Shown piece by piece: positions 26,583 through 36,169 of a stretch of 64,000 nt of DNA (position 1 is its first letter; every line of letters begins with the position of its first letter). The translations under genes were made by a program, and so were the position numbers. The notes beneath the pieces were generated by a model. The model was not told the origin of the DNA, searched no databases, and saw only the letters and a list, made by a program, of their open reading frames with translations. This stretch comes from Antrodiella citrinella (taxonomy: Eukaryota; Basidiomycota; Agaricomycetes; Polyporales; Steccherinaceae): positions 1 to 64,000 of the forward strand of contig SGPM01000013.1 of NCBI GenBank assembly GCA_004802725.1. Direction: 5' to 3'.

Positions 26583-28168
26583 CTACATAGCCTTCGTCTG
26601 GCAATCGTGATGATCCTCCCCAGATGTGACTACCCTGCCCGTACGTCCAATACCTCCTCGGCCAACAAAAGCCCACTCGATCTGGTGAGCGACAGTGATC
26701 TTCACACCCAAATCCTCTGCGAATGCCCAAACGGTGCCGGGGTTCTTCTGGAACTGACGGCCGACGAACACGGCATCCGCTTGGCCCTGAAAAACCGCGA
26801 AAGTGAGCAGGACCCAGGTTGCTGAGTGTTGGAGAATGCAAATACCTTGTCTAAAATTTCCTGCGCTACGTGCCCGTTCGTAATAGTCCCAACGGCGGTG
26901 ACGAGAATCTTGTGGCCAACGGCCTTCTTTACCGCCTCCGCAAAAGGTGCCTGGTACGCGGGACCGCCTTTGATCTTCTGCTTCGGATGGTTGCCTCCTG
27001 TGGAGACGTCCAGGACATCGACGCCGTGGTCTGCGAGGATGCCAGCGAGCTTGACGGTGTCTTCGGATTTCCATGAAGGAGTGTGGGGGAGGGACTCTTC
27101 AAGCCAGTCTGTGGCGGAAACACTGTTGAGACCTAGTGTGAGTACGTTGTGGTAAGAAATATATTTGAGAAGCTTACCGAACGAAAAAAGGTATAGAAGG
27201 AGGGATAACAGCTCTGATAGCGTCCACGACCTCCAAGGTGAACCGAATGCGATTTTCGAAGCTACCGCCGTACTCGTCTAAACGAGTATTGACAGCTGGA
27301 CTGAGGAACGAGTCCAACAGGTATCCATGCGCGTTGTTGAGATCGATGACATCAAACCCGGCCTTCGTCGCACGCTTCGCAGCCTGCGCGAACGCACGAA
27401 CCGTATCCCTGATCTCCGCCCCCGTCAGTCCCTTCGGCGTAGGGTAGACATCGTTGAAGGGCTCGTCGGTGACACTGACAACGTTGGCCCACCCGTTCTC
27501 CACTGCGCTTGCAACCACACCGGAGTGCAACCACGGTGCGACTGTGGAGGCCTTCCGACCAGCGTGCGCGAGCTGGATCCCGATCTTCTGGTTCTGGGAG
27601 TGCGCGAACTGCACGATCCTGCGCCACGGCTCGATGTGTTCGTCGGACCAGATGCCGACGTCTTCGGGTGTGATGCGTCCTTCTGGGAGTACGGCCGTGG
27701 CTTCGACGAAAGCGAGGCCAGGACCGCGGCTGATAATGCCGCCCACTGTTGCAATGATACTTACGGTCAATTGCCTTGCGAGAGACACAGAATGAGAGGA
27801 CTTACAATGAGCCATGTGCCAGTCGGTAGGGAACCCATTTTCGGCAGAGTATTGGCAGAGAGGAGACAGCTGTGTTCAACATCGATGAGTCAACGTTGAG
27901 CCAGTCATGAATCTGTGCTACACCCAAGGGACCGTAGCAAGATCACCAGTGGTCCCGGGCCGCCACCTCCAAAACGAGACACGACACTCACCCAGATGCG
28001 GTTGTGGAACTCTAGACCCCGGATCTTCAAGGGTTGGAAGAGCGTTGGGACGGGTTTCTCCTCGCCACTCTCCAGAAGGGCCTGAGGATGCGAGGTGGTC
28101 CCCGATGCTGGGAACTGTGCTGGAGTGAAGAACGTAGCATCAGGAGCAGGGGAATTGATGATGGGCAT
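26583..28168 (-). CDS. Old yellow enzyme, NADH:flavin oxidoreductase of the YqjM-like class (copy 2)
   Basis: Five exons (27992-28168, 27806-27869, 27178-27745, 26846-27122, 26583-26786) give 429 residues. Key blocks mirror copy 1: FQPLKIRGLEFHNRIW, LSPLCQYSAENGFPTDWHM (conserved Cys), VIDLNNAHGYLLDSFLSP, VNTRLDEYGGSFENRIRF and [17 protein letters not shown]. One visible difference is NNAHGYLL instead of HNAHGYLL, so the first histidine of the usual substrate-binding H/N pair is Asn here, as in part of the OYE family. The N-terminus [20 protein letters not shown] parallels copy 1. The C-terminus has diverged (GRVVTSGEDHHDCQTKAM). Second and fourth exons are the same length in both genes. The role is the same as copy 1, probably with altered ligand preference. 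A TATA box lies close upstream. Confidence 0.93.
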
Positions 28169-28209
28169 GGCTCGTAGCAGTTGGTGGCGGTTCTTGACAG
28201 TCCCGGCTT

Positions 28210-28218
28210 CTTTATATA
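28210..28218 (-). promoter_or_regulatory. TATA box of OYE copy 2
   Basis: TATATAAAG on the minus strand about 45 bp upstream of the start codon at 28168. This implies a very short 5' leader. Confidence 0.5.
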
Positions 28219-28714
28219 CGTGTACACCAGCATTCCTGCTCAGCGAATTGAGTTCATCGACGAGACCTGTTTCTACGCGGCCAATGAGGACGAGTGTCTT
28301 GAGATAGGAGAATGTTTGAAGAACGATAAACTTAGATAAGTGAAGTCTGGAATTTTCGAAGACGAGGTGCCCTGCACGCAACTGTCAGTATGTGCTCTCC
28401 AGCCGCAGTAAAGTCGAGGGAGAAGACCGAAGAAGTCACCGGTCAAAAAGTTGACAGTCTTCTGCCAGCGTAGGGCCGTTGATTATGGAGACGTTTTGTA
28501 CACGATTCCCCCTGTGCAAGCAACGTGCGGTGACGGTGTATGGCTACGTGGCAGTCAGTTGAATCATCACGGAGGAGTACGGGGATGTACATCGCACAAG
28601 AACTGGGCAGCGAGACGATATCAAATGAATAAGGATACAAAATGCACTAGATCACAAACCAACGCGACGTCTACAGTTTACAAGCATACACATCCACCAC
28701 CAGCGACAGTCCTC
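28219..28714. other. Intergenic region, OYE copy 2 to RPC19
   Basis: About 500 bp carrying upstream sequence of OYE copy 2 and the 3' flank of RPC19. No coding signal or repeat was seen. Confidence 0.4.
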
Positions 28715-29373
28715 TCAACTCTTCTCGTCCCACTTTTCGTATTCGTCTTGCGTTAGACTTGTCTTGTACGCTTCTCCAATGGATAAACAAAGGTCGTCGA
28801 GGTTTGACAGCGCGGTCAGGAGACAATCCAATGACGAGAGATTGTCTGAGAGCCCAAGTCAGTGTGAAGATGATCGGTGAAAGGTAAAATAGTGTGCTCA
28901 CCGTACATCTGAATACGGATATTGATGTGATTTTCCGACGGATGTGGGACGCTGCGAGGGGTGTCGTAAGTATGGGTAGGCGGTTCAGCCCATGCACACG
29001 CACGAGCGGCGTGCGAGGTAGAACAATAGGTGGCGGTAGCCACTATCCACGAAGCGAGAACGGGTAGGGTCACAATGGCATCCCGAAATACTCACCTGTA
29101 TCCGCAGAACTCCACCTTTGGGCTACAGTGGAACAAGAGTCAGTGGGTTGTACATTGTCTGAGGAGCTGAATCCAACGCACTTCTTCATGATCATCCACC
29201 TTAATGTGTTTCCTATAGTATGCGACTCATCGTGTATTTGGTACGTCGCAGCAGATAGGTCAGGTTCTGCGCCCTTCAGCTGTTACCAAGCAAGACATAA
29301 TCAGTCCACTGGTGAATGTGACAGGAACAACGCGAAGACGTACAATTTTAATTTTTGGAACGGTGTCAGCCAT
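28715..29373 (-). CDS. RPC19: Rpc19/AC19, shared subunit of RNA polymerases I and III
   Basis: Five short exons (29344-29373, 29182-29279, 29096-29122, 28902-28951, 28715-28845) give 111 residues. The fold signature of the alpha-like (RPB11/AC19) family is complete: DESHTIGNTLRWMIMKN|PKVEFCGY|SVPHPSENHINIRIQ|MYDNLSSLDCLLTAL, then the helical end NLDDLCLSIGEAYKTSL. The blocks lie on separate exons and only join when four canonical introns are removed, which is strong support. Family knowledge: heterodimerises with Rpc40 (AC40) and is essential for Pol I and Pol III assembly. It is normally 110-145 residues, so this is a short version with little N-terminal extension. It lies downstream of the OYE pair on the same strand and is not functionally related to it. 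Confidence 0.93.
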
Positions 29374-30082
29374 CTGAGGATGTCTATACACCTTTCCAGG
29401 AGATTTTAAAAATGGTGAACAAAAGAAAAGTTGAAAGCGTCGGCTAGCGTCGGTCCGTTCAGCAAGTGGCAAACAGAGCCAAACAACGCGTCTCGTATGT
29501 TTGGCGCCCATATTTTCCAACTGCATCGTATCCCAACGCTTCACTCTCAAACCTCCTCATCTTCACACAATTCTCTGGCGAAAAGACACTGGATATGACA
29601 GGAAAACCTTGGATGGCTCTGAATATGCACACCAACACTGCTCAGAATCGTTTGGAGCGACTTTGGACTGATTGTGGCCGATGGCCATTGTCCTCTGTCG
29701 GCTAAAGGTGAATAGGCGAACAAAGCAATGTGCCATCTCAAAGGACCATTGACCACTTTGGGAAGCACACTGTTCTGTTGTCTTGGCATACAGCGACAAT
29801 GAACCTTCCAATGAAAGGACTTTTGGGTATAAATCATGCTGCGCCTCTGGGCTGATGAATCCTCGCTCCTCCCGTCACAAGCCCCCAACGCCACTTGATA
29901 TACCCTTTCACGTTTCAACATCTCGATAAGGCAGTGCCTTTCAGTACCCAGGTGGTCCACTCTCTTCAAACGCACGCATCTCGCCCATAAAGTCCTCAAT
30001 TGTAATCAGCCCCTCCTCTAATTTTCCATCTTCCCACCGATCCCTCCCATCCTACCTCAATCTCAATCTCCTTATCATACAC
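29374..30082. promoter_or_regulatory. Divergent intergenic region, RPC19 and the 30.1 kb gene
   Basis: About 710 bp between divergent genes. GGTATAAATC at about 29826-29835 on the plus strand is a plausible TATA element for the gene starting at 30083, followed by pyrimidine-rich sequence (cttcctcccctttc types) near 30000-30060. No ORF on either strand looks real. Confidence 0.4.
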
Positions 30083-30674
30083 ATGGCGAACACTATGCGT
30101 CCTACCCTTCCTCCCCTTTCGTCGTTAAACCTTCCGACATTGCCACTCTCTGGAATGAGTGACAGAAGGTCTTCGAGCCCGGGCTCTGACAGTGACGATG
30201 CGAAGGTACGTCGACGTTCGGCTCGCCACTCGTTTTATCCCGACTTACATGTCTTTTTCATTGCAGTCTGTCTCATACATCTATCCGACCACTGGGCACA
30301 GGGGTCGCCAGCTCTCCATCTCGTCGTCGTGCACCGACGTCTCCGAGCGGTCGATGACCCCCGAGCTAGAGCGGAGCTTCCCCAACCGGTCGAATGTCAT
30401 GTACCTGCGCGTCCGCCGCGCCCACGACGCACACTTTGTTGTCATTGTACTCCCCACCACCACATCCACTGCTCTCGAACAATCACAAACACGACCTCAG
30501 CGTAACACCAAAGTCATCCTTGGCGCAGAGCTGCACAGGATGCTGAGCAGGCCACCGAAGTTCCCCGCGGGAACTGTCATTTATCCCTACCGCGTTATTC
30601 CTCTCACTGGACCCAATGCGCTACACCTGCGACGAGCATCAGCGTCCTCTGCGACGTCTGAAGAATCATCATGA
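30083..30674 (+). CDS. Conserved-looking fungal protein of unknown function
   Basis: Two exons (30083-30205 and 30267-30674) joined by a canonical intron give 176 residues. I do not recognise the family. The N-terminus is Pro/Leu/Ser-rich (RPTLPPLSSLNLPTLPLSG) and then Ser/Asp-rich (RRSSSPGSDSDDAK). The central and C-terminal part has an ordered look: ERSFPNRSNVMYLRVRRAHD, AHFVVIVLP, TKVILGAELHRMLSRPP and FPAGTVIYPYRVIPL, ending in a Ser/Ala tail (RRASASSATSEESS). No signal peptide or membrane helix is visible. The long dipolar low-complexity ends around one compact core suggest a regulatory or DNA-associated protein, but nothing supports a specific role. Confidence 0.7.
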
Positions 30675-31693
30675 TCACGTTCTTCCCTTATTTCCAAAAC
30701 CACGTTCTACCTTCACGCGCACGCCGTTTCCTTCACGTCGCACTCACGAACACGAACACTGCACACACATCGAACACTTTCTTTCTTCCCCATTTCCTCT
30801 TTCCTCCACAATGACTGCGTACTCTGAAACGCCTTCCAATCTAATTGTATATCCCCCCGTCTCATGATTCCCCGTGTCCCCCACGACCTGACCCATCTGA
30901 ATCACTTTTCTTGTTTTGTATTGTTAGCAGTTTGGGGCTCTGGTTTGGATCTGCGAGGACACTGCTGCTTACACATTGTATCACTTCACCAATGACTTAC
31001 ACTTGATTGATTGATTTGTATTATCTACGATAGATAGACGTATAACAAATACTGAACTACATTGATTTCAGAACGGTGCCATACCTCTTGCTCTTTGTGC
31101 TACATGTGTTGTGCCTCCCGGGTGACGGAATCACGCTGTGTGCTCCGAGCCCGAAGTCCGATTCCGAAAGTCCATTGTCCTCCACACGCGCGGAACGCGA
31201 GTCGACGGGACGCAGATCATGATCTTGAGCTTTGTCCATTGTTCCTCCATCACATGTATCATGCATCATAGTTTGTGGAGGAGGGACAATGGGATTTCCA
31301 GCGTGCCGCTGGGGTTCAATAGGTTTCAGTCGATTCAAGGTGGTCTAAGGGTACCCAAGATGTGCATAAAAGGACCAAAATATGACTGCTCTATAATTGA
31401 CACTCTTGTCCGGATCCGAGTCCTGAGCGGACGTCTTTAGAAATGAGCTGCGTATTGTTCTAGCACAAGGAGGCAGGTAGCCACTTCAAGAAATACTGGG
31501 TATGTATGATCGTCAATTTGGGAGCCTGGCTGAACTGGAGTCTAAGTATTCCAAATTATAATATACGGTGTCAAGAAACATGCGACATGCGTACCATTCA
31601 AGGCAATCCGAGATCAAGACGGAACGGAAGGTCGGACCTAGGCTGGGCTGGACAAGCAAGTGAGATGCAGAACAAATCATCGGAACAGGCATC
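30675..31693. other. Intergenic region with no supported gene
   Basis: About 1 kb between convergent genes (30.1 kb gene and MFS transporter). It is pyrimidine-rich for the first 200 bp, likely 3' UTR, with nothing coding afterwards. Confidence 0.4.
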
Positions 31694-33367
31694 TCAGTCC
31701 CGCACAAACAACACAGACATCACAACACAAACCCCATGCATCGCGACCTGGCTCCAAAACGCCGCTGCATACCCCCTGAACTGCGACAGCGCATCCCCCG
31801 GCTGCTTATGATTCACCCCAAACGCGATCGACGAAACGACCGCAATACCTACCGTCGATCCGATCTGGAACGACGTATACAGGATCGCGCCGACGACGCC
31901 CTCCTCCCCCGCAGGTGCGTTGGACATCATCGTCGCGCTCGCGCCGACGTAGGCTTGGCCGAGCCCGACCATGTTGATGATCATGCCCGGGAAGATGTGC
32001 GACCAGTATTTGGAGGGGGTGTCGGCGAGGGCGAAGAGGACCAGGGCGGTGAGCATGAGGAGTTGGCCGGAGATGAGGTTGTAGCGGCGCGGGATGAGGT
32101 GACCGTAGGTGCCGACGATGATGGTGCTGAACAGGCCAGTAATGCCTGAAAAGACGCAAGTTAAGAAGATCGTTTAGAGGAGATAACTGCGGAAGAAGCT
32201 TACCAAGAGGTATGCAGTGTGTTGCAGCGCTGATTGGGGACCAGTGGTACAAATCTTGGAAGACTTGGATGAGCAAGAGCTCAGCAGACATTAAGTTCCA
32301 GTATACGCTATCCGTAGCAATCAGTGAAAAGCTCTTTACTTTGCGCCTGAATCACGCACCTCCAAGAGTAGAAAAACATGGCGGCAAAGTTCTTGTTGAA
32401 CCACATCCGAGGCGGAATGGCTGGGTCCTTGACATATCTCTCCACGATGAAGAACCCGATGAAAAAGACAATGGAGAAGACGAGTGTGGTGATAATCCGC
32501 GGGGTACCCCAACCCGACTCCCCGCCGTCAGAGATGGCGTACACGAATAGAATAAGACCCCCAGTCAGGATGGTGATCCCAGGAAGGTCCATACTCCGCT
32601 TGACCGCATGCGCATTCGTCGGCGTCCTAGGCAGGCAGAACCACGAAAGCAGCGCAAACGGCACTGTGCATAGCCCGATCAAATGGAAAACCCATCTCCA
32701 CGACGCCTTCGCCGCCAGTACGCCCCCCACAACGAACCCGATCGCGTTCCCCACCGCGCCCGCCGCGCCATACATTCCCAGCGCCTTCGCCTGTTCCTTC
32801 GGCTCGGGGAAGTTGATCACGATCATAGCGATCGCGGAGGGGATTGTCATGGCTGCGCCGATCCCTGAAACGGCGCGGAAGACGAGGAGCATGATGGGGT
32901 GTATGGAGACACCGCAGAGGATAGAGAAGATCCCGACGGCGAGGTAGCCGGCGATGAAGATGGGTTTGGGGTTGTAGAGATCGGAGAGCCGACCGGCGGG
33001 GACTTGCATGGACCCAAATGTAAGGGTATAGGCGGCGAGGACCCATTGTAGCATACCGGGAGTGAAGTACAAGTCGGTGCCAATCTGTAGTTTTCAAGTC
33101 AGTTGGTCAAACTCAAATTTCAAGGGGAGTAATACACACCGAAGGTAGAGCCGCTATGGAAGAGCATGCATTGAAGATATCAAAGAATTGTGCAGAGCAT
33201 AACATGGCCAAAATGGCTGCTTTACGCAATCCGGAAAGTTTTGGAGCGGCGGGAGGGGAAGGGGAAGCTACATCATTCTCCTTGAGCTCCGAGCTCGACC
33301 TCTGGGAAGTTCGTTGCTTTTCTGGGTCTGTCGCTGGGAGGGTTACGGAGGAGGATTTGGTTGACAT
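31694..33367 (-). CDS. Major facilitator superfamily transporter, drug:H+ antiporter type
   Basis: Four exons (33140-33367, 32360-33084, 32204-32307, 31694-32145) give 502 residues. A cytosolic N-terminus (SSSVTLPATDPEKQ..) precedes TM1 (AAILAMLCSAQFFDIFNAC). Between TM2 and TM3 is the MFS motif A-like MQVPAGRLSDLYNPKP, and TM4 has LLVFRAVSGIGAAMTIPSA. TM5 has GAAGAVGNAIGFVVGGVLA (motif C-like, antiporter), then WRWVFHLIGL. Further helices follow (FSIVFFIGFFIVERY, ISGQLLMLTALVLFALA, ILYTSFQIGSTVGIAVVSS), consistent with 12-14 TM. Family knowledge: these DHA-type proteins export drugs or toxic metabolites at the plasma membrane. The start was set at the ATG at 33367; a GTG just before it is not a start. 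A TATA box lies about 85 bp upstream. Confidence 0.9.
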
Positions 33368-33452
33368 CACGCTTTATTGGATGTCAGAGTCTGAATAGTT
33401 GGCCGAGGTGAGTGTAGGGTGGGGACGATTTGCAGCAAAATTCATCTTGTGC

Positions 33453-33460
33453 TTTTTATA
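33453..33460 (-). promoter_or_regulatory. TATA box of the MFS transporter
   Basis: TATAAAAA on the minus strand, about 85 bp upstream of the ATG at 33367. Confidence 0.5.
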
Positions 33461-34266
33461 CGACACCTTGTTGACCAACGACACGAAGATACGAGAGTGG
33501 TCAATGACAAATTCAGAGTATGCGAGGGCGATTTCTGTGGATCCTGTAAGGCTGAAGAGGACAACCAGCAGCGCTCGGCGCGAGCAGGAGAAAGCACATA
33601 AGAGCCGGATCGAATGCAGCGTCGGTTCTCTTGTCAATGGCGCAACAATCCGTCGCGACTAAGTGTATCTACGTATGTAGATATAAGGATTCGTCAGCGG
33701 CACAATGAACGGTGCTGTAGAAAATGGTGGACCCAACTCGGAGAATGTCGATCACTTGTCTTTCACTGTCGCAAAAGCAAACTTTTGAGGTGTAACTACC
33801 AAACAGGAGACCTGATCTTCTTCGCAATGAGGACTTCGCATGTGCACGTCACGATTGACGATAACGGAAAGACCCGGCCTTGAAAGCTTGGTACAGACAC
33901 TTCAAGCAGATTCCACTGGGAAGGGTCCGAGTGCAACATTGTAAGTCTAGAATAGTAATGAGTTTATCACCGCATTGTAAGTTTCATGTATAGACATACC
34001 GCAACACAATCCGAGTCTGAGTTGAAGAGCGCAACGTTAACCTACAACCGTGAAGATCCCACTGACAGACCGTGTCCGATACGTACGGAATCGCAGGTAG
34101 CAGATAATCTCATTGTGCAAACCATCTGTTGTGTTTGTCACTTTCAGGATGCCAGGAGAATGCAGCAGATTCCGATTGTATGTGTGGGTTGCAAGCCAAG
34201 AAGAACGAATGAAGTTGAACTTCTCGGGGCGAGCGGTGACCGGTCGCAGTTATGTGCTATCGGCAA
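33461..34266. other. Start of a transposon-debris island
   Basis: No supported gene. Short open frames at 33614-33883 and 33986-34318 have no recognisable motif. The stretch leads directly into the first MITE-like element. Confidence 0.35.
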
Positions 34267-34692
34267 AGGACCCCGCCTTATCCCTACAAAGGTCTTATGT
34301 CAGAATACCCGAAATTGAGGGCTCGAAAACCCAACCATTCATGCCGATTCCCCGAAAATGACCTCCGAATTGACCCAAAGGTCGATCCTTAGGCGGCCCG
34401 ATATTGGGGCTCGCAAAGCGTGCTCTCATCCCCTTTTCCCCGAAAATTAGGTGACCGAAGAGGTGAGACGGACGACGGGCACCGGTCGATAGTCGCCTGG
34501 GATACTGCATAACATCTGCCATGTATACAGGTATAATGTATCATCTGCAAACGGCCCGAATTTCACCCATTTTGCTCGATCTTCTGTACCAAAAACCCGA
34601 AAAGGGACGAAAATCAGAAATTAGGCGCCCCCGAAAATCGCCAAAATTCCCCGATTTTGGATGAGACCTCTGTCTGCATAAGGCGGGGTCCT
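34267..34692. mobile_element. MITE-like element with about 33 bp terminal inverted repeats
   Basis: The left end AGGACCCCGCCTTAT (34267-34281) is repeated exactly and inverted at the right end (34678-34692). The match continues imperfectly to about 33 bp (CAaAGGTCTtAT on the left against CAgAGGTCTcAT on the inverted right). The 426 bp element has no coding capacity. Inside are several CCCCGAAAA-type words in both orientations. I could not see a target-site duplication directly outside the repeats. Interpretation as a non-autonomous DNA transposon is inferred from the terminal repeats and size. Confidence 0.6.
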
Positions 34693-34839
34693 GTCGTGTC
34701 AGTCAGAACCGCCTGCATCCTACTCGACAAGGTGGACGATTTTCGGGCAGCATCACCGCTATATGTGCGACACCAGAGATTGCACTACGGCGTCACCAGC
34801 TGACATCTTCAAAGCCTTCACCCATCTTTATCTTCCGCG

Positions 34840-35340
34840 AGGGCAATTTCGCCCCTTCCACTCCACTCCGATGCAGATCATACTCAGTCTCTGATTGTAT
34901 GTGGGGGCGCTGAGCTCACCCCTATTCTGACCAGTACTCTCGAGGACAGTACTATCAGTGCCAACAATCCTGTCTGCGATGCCTTTTACGTGCGTGTGGA
35001 CGGTACTATCTACATCTTCCGCATGACTACTAGCAATCCCAACTTCAAAAAGTATAGACCGCCTCATACCGGACGATGTCCCTCGTCCGAGGATGCGGTC
35101 AGAGCCATGGAACCTGGTCTTTGTGGTCCCAAAAGATATGGCAGCGGGAGTCCACCGCCCAAGAGATCGTGTATTCGAAGCATCTGAAGCATTAGGGAGT
35201 AGTCGTGCCGGACATCCGTCAGTACGTCTTGGGGTTCGAACCACCTTCGGCATCCACTTATGCAGGGTGTTTCCTCGTCAGTGGTCAAGGTATTCTGGCG
35301 GCGACAGGGACTTCTCGGTGAACTTGATATGCCATTGACT
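34840..35340 (+). pseudogene. Possible crinkler/RHS-type protein C-terminal remnant
   Basis: Two overlapping frames give protein-like pieces: VCDAFYVRVDGTIYIFRMTT (about 34972-35035) and, one frame over, EPWNLVFVVPKDMAAGV (about 35107-35157). The order of a 'GTIYIFRMT' beta pair followed by 'LVFVVP' resembles the C-terminal part of crinkler or retrotransposon-hot-spot-like proteins scattered in mushroom genomes. The frame changes between them and there is no start or partner domain. It sits between two MITE-like elements. The assignment rests on a short motif and is weak. Confidence 0.3.
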
Positions 35341-35407
35341 GATATTACATTATCGTATCGTCACCGTTCCTTCAATATTTGTACCATTGTAAAAAGTGCA
35401 ATACTTA

Positions 35408-35901
35408 CAGCTGTTTGCAAAAATAATGGCAGTGACGCCGCGAGAAACAGAAGAACGAGCTAGACGCCGGGGTACTTAGAGAAATTGCGTCGTCGCGGCT
35501 TTGTTTTCTAGGACCTCTGTGGGTCTCGTTGACTATATGCACATTCAGCATCATATTTTCACTCTTCAAGTCAAACAATACCATCTGAACAGCACGTCTC
35601 ACGTATAGTCGATGAAGTTTGTAGTGTACTTCCCGGCTGGCGGAGCGAACCGGCGCCGAACTCCGTTGACAAGTCGGTTTATTCACCACATTCTGTAGCT
35701 TTAGATGTTTTGGGATATGAACAGAAGGTCAATGCAATAATGTATGCGACGTACAAATTTCCAATTGAAGGTGCAGATGGTTCAGACAGAAGGAGGGAGG
35801 GACAGTCGCGACGATGCAAATTCTCTAAGTCCCCCGGCGTCTAGCTTGTTCTTCTCTTCTCTTTCTCGTGGCGTCACTGCCAATATTTTTGCAAACAGCT
35901 G
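35408..35901. mobile_element. 494 bp MITE with about 95 bp terminal inverted repeats and TA target duplication
   Basis: The left terminal repeat (35408 to about 35500) begins CAGCTGTTTGCAAAAATA and is mirrored from 35901 back to about 35804. Matching blocks include GGCAGTGACGCC, AGCTAGACGCCGG, ACTTAGAGAA and CGTCGTCGCG-type ends, with a few mismatches and small gaps. Both ends are flanked by TA (35406-35407 and 35902-35903), the target duplication used by Tc1/mariner elements. The core is about 300 bp with no transposase. This is a clear non-autonomous element, probably mobilised by a mariner-type transposase elsewhere. Confidence 0.85.
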
Positions 35902-36169
35902 TAAATCATAAGACCATAGACCCTCTTTAGTATGTATTCTTTAGTTCTACATAGCAGAGAGCAACGGATAGTGAAAAGTACAGATTAAATTCGCAAACGA
36001 TGTCTACCACACCACACAGCGCGACGAAGCTCAACGAACTCGACGTTTCGCAGTAAAGCGATCTCTATAGCTACATTGTATAAGATTCTCCTCTTTCTCG
36101 TGTCTCTGCTTCCTAGGCCTACATGTCACTTCAGACAGCCACATTCTTCCCTCTCTTCACTCTCTTGCT

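Noticed and set aside
35228..35250. GGGGTTCGAACC, resembling the T-loop of a tRNA
   Set aside because: No acceptor stem, D-arm or anticodon arm can be placed around it.
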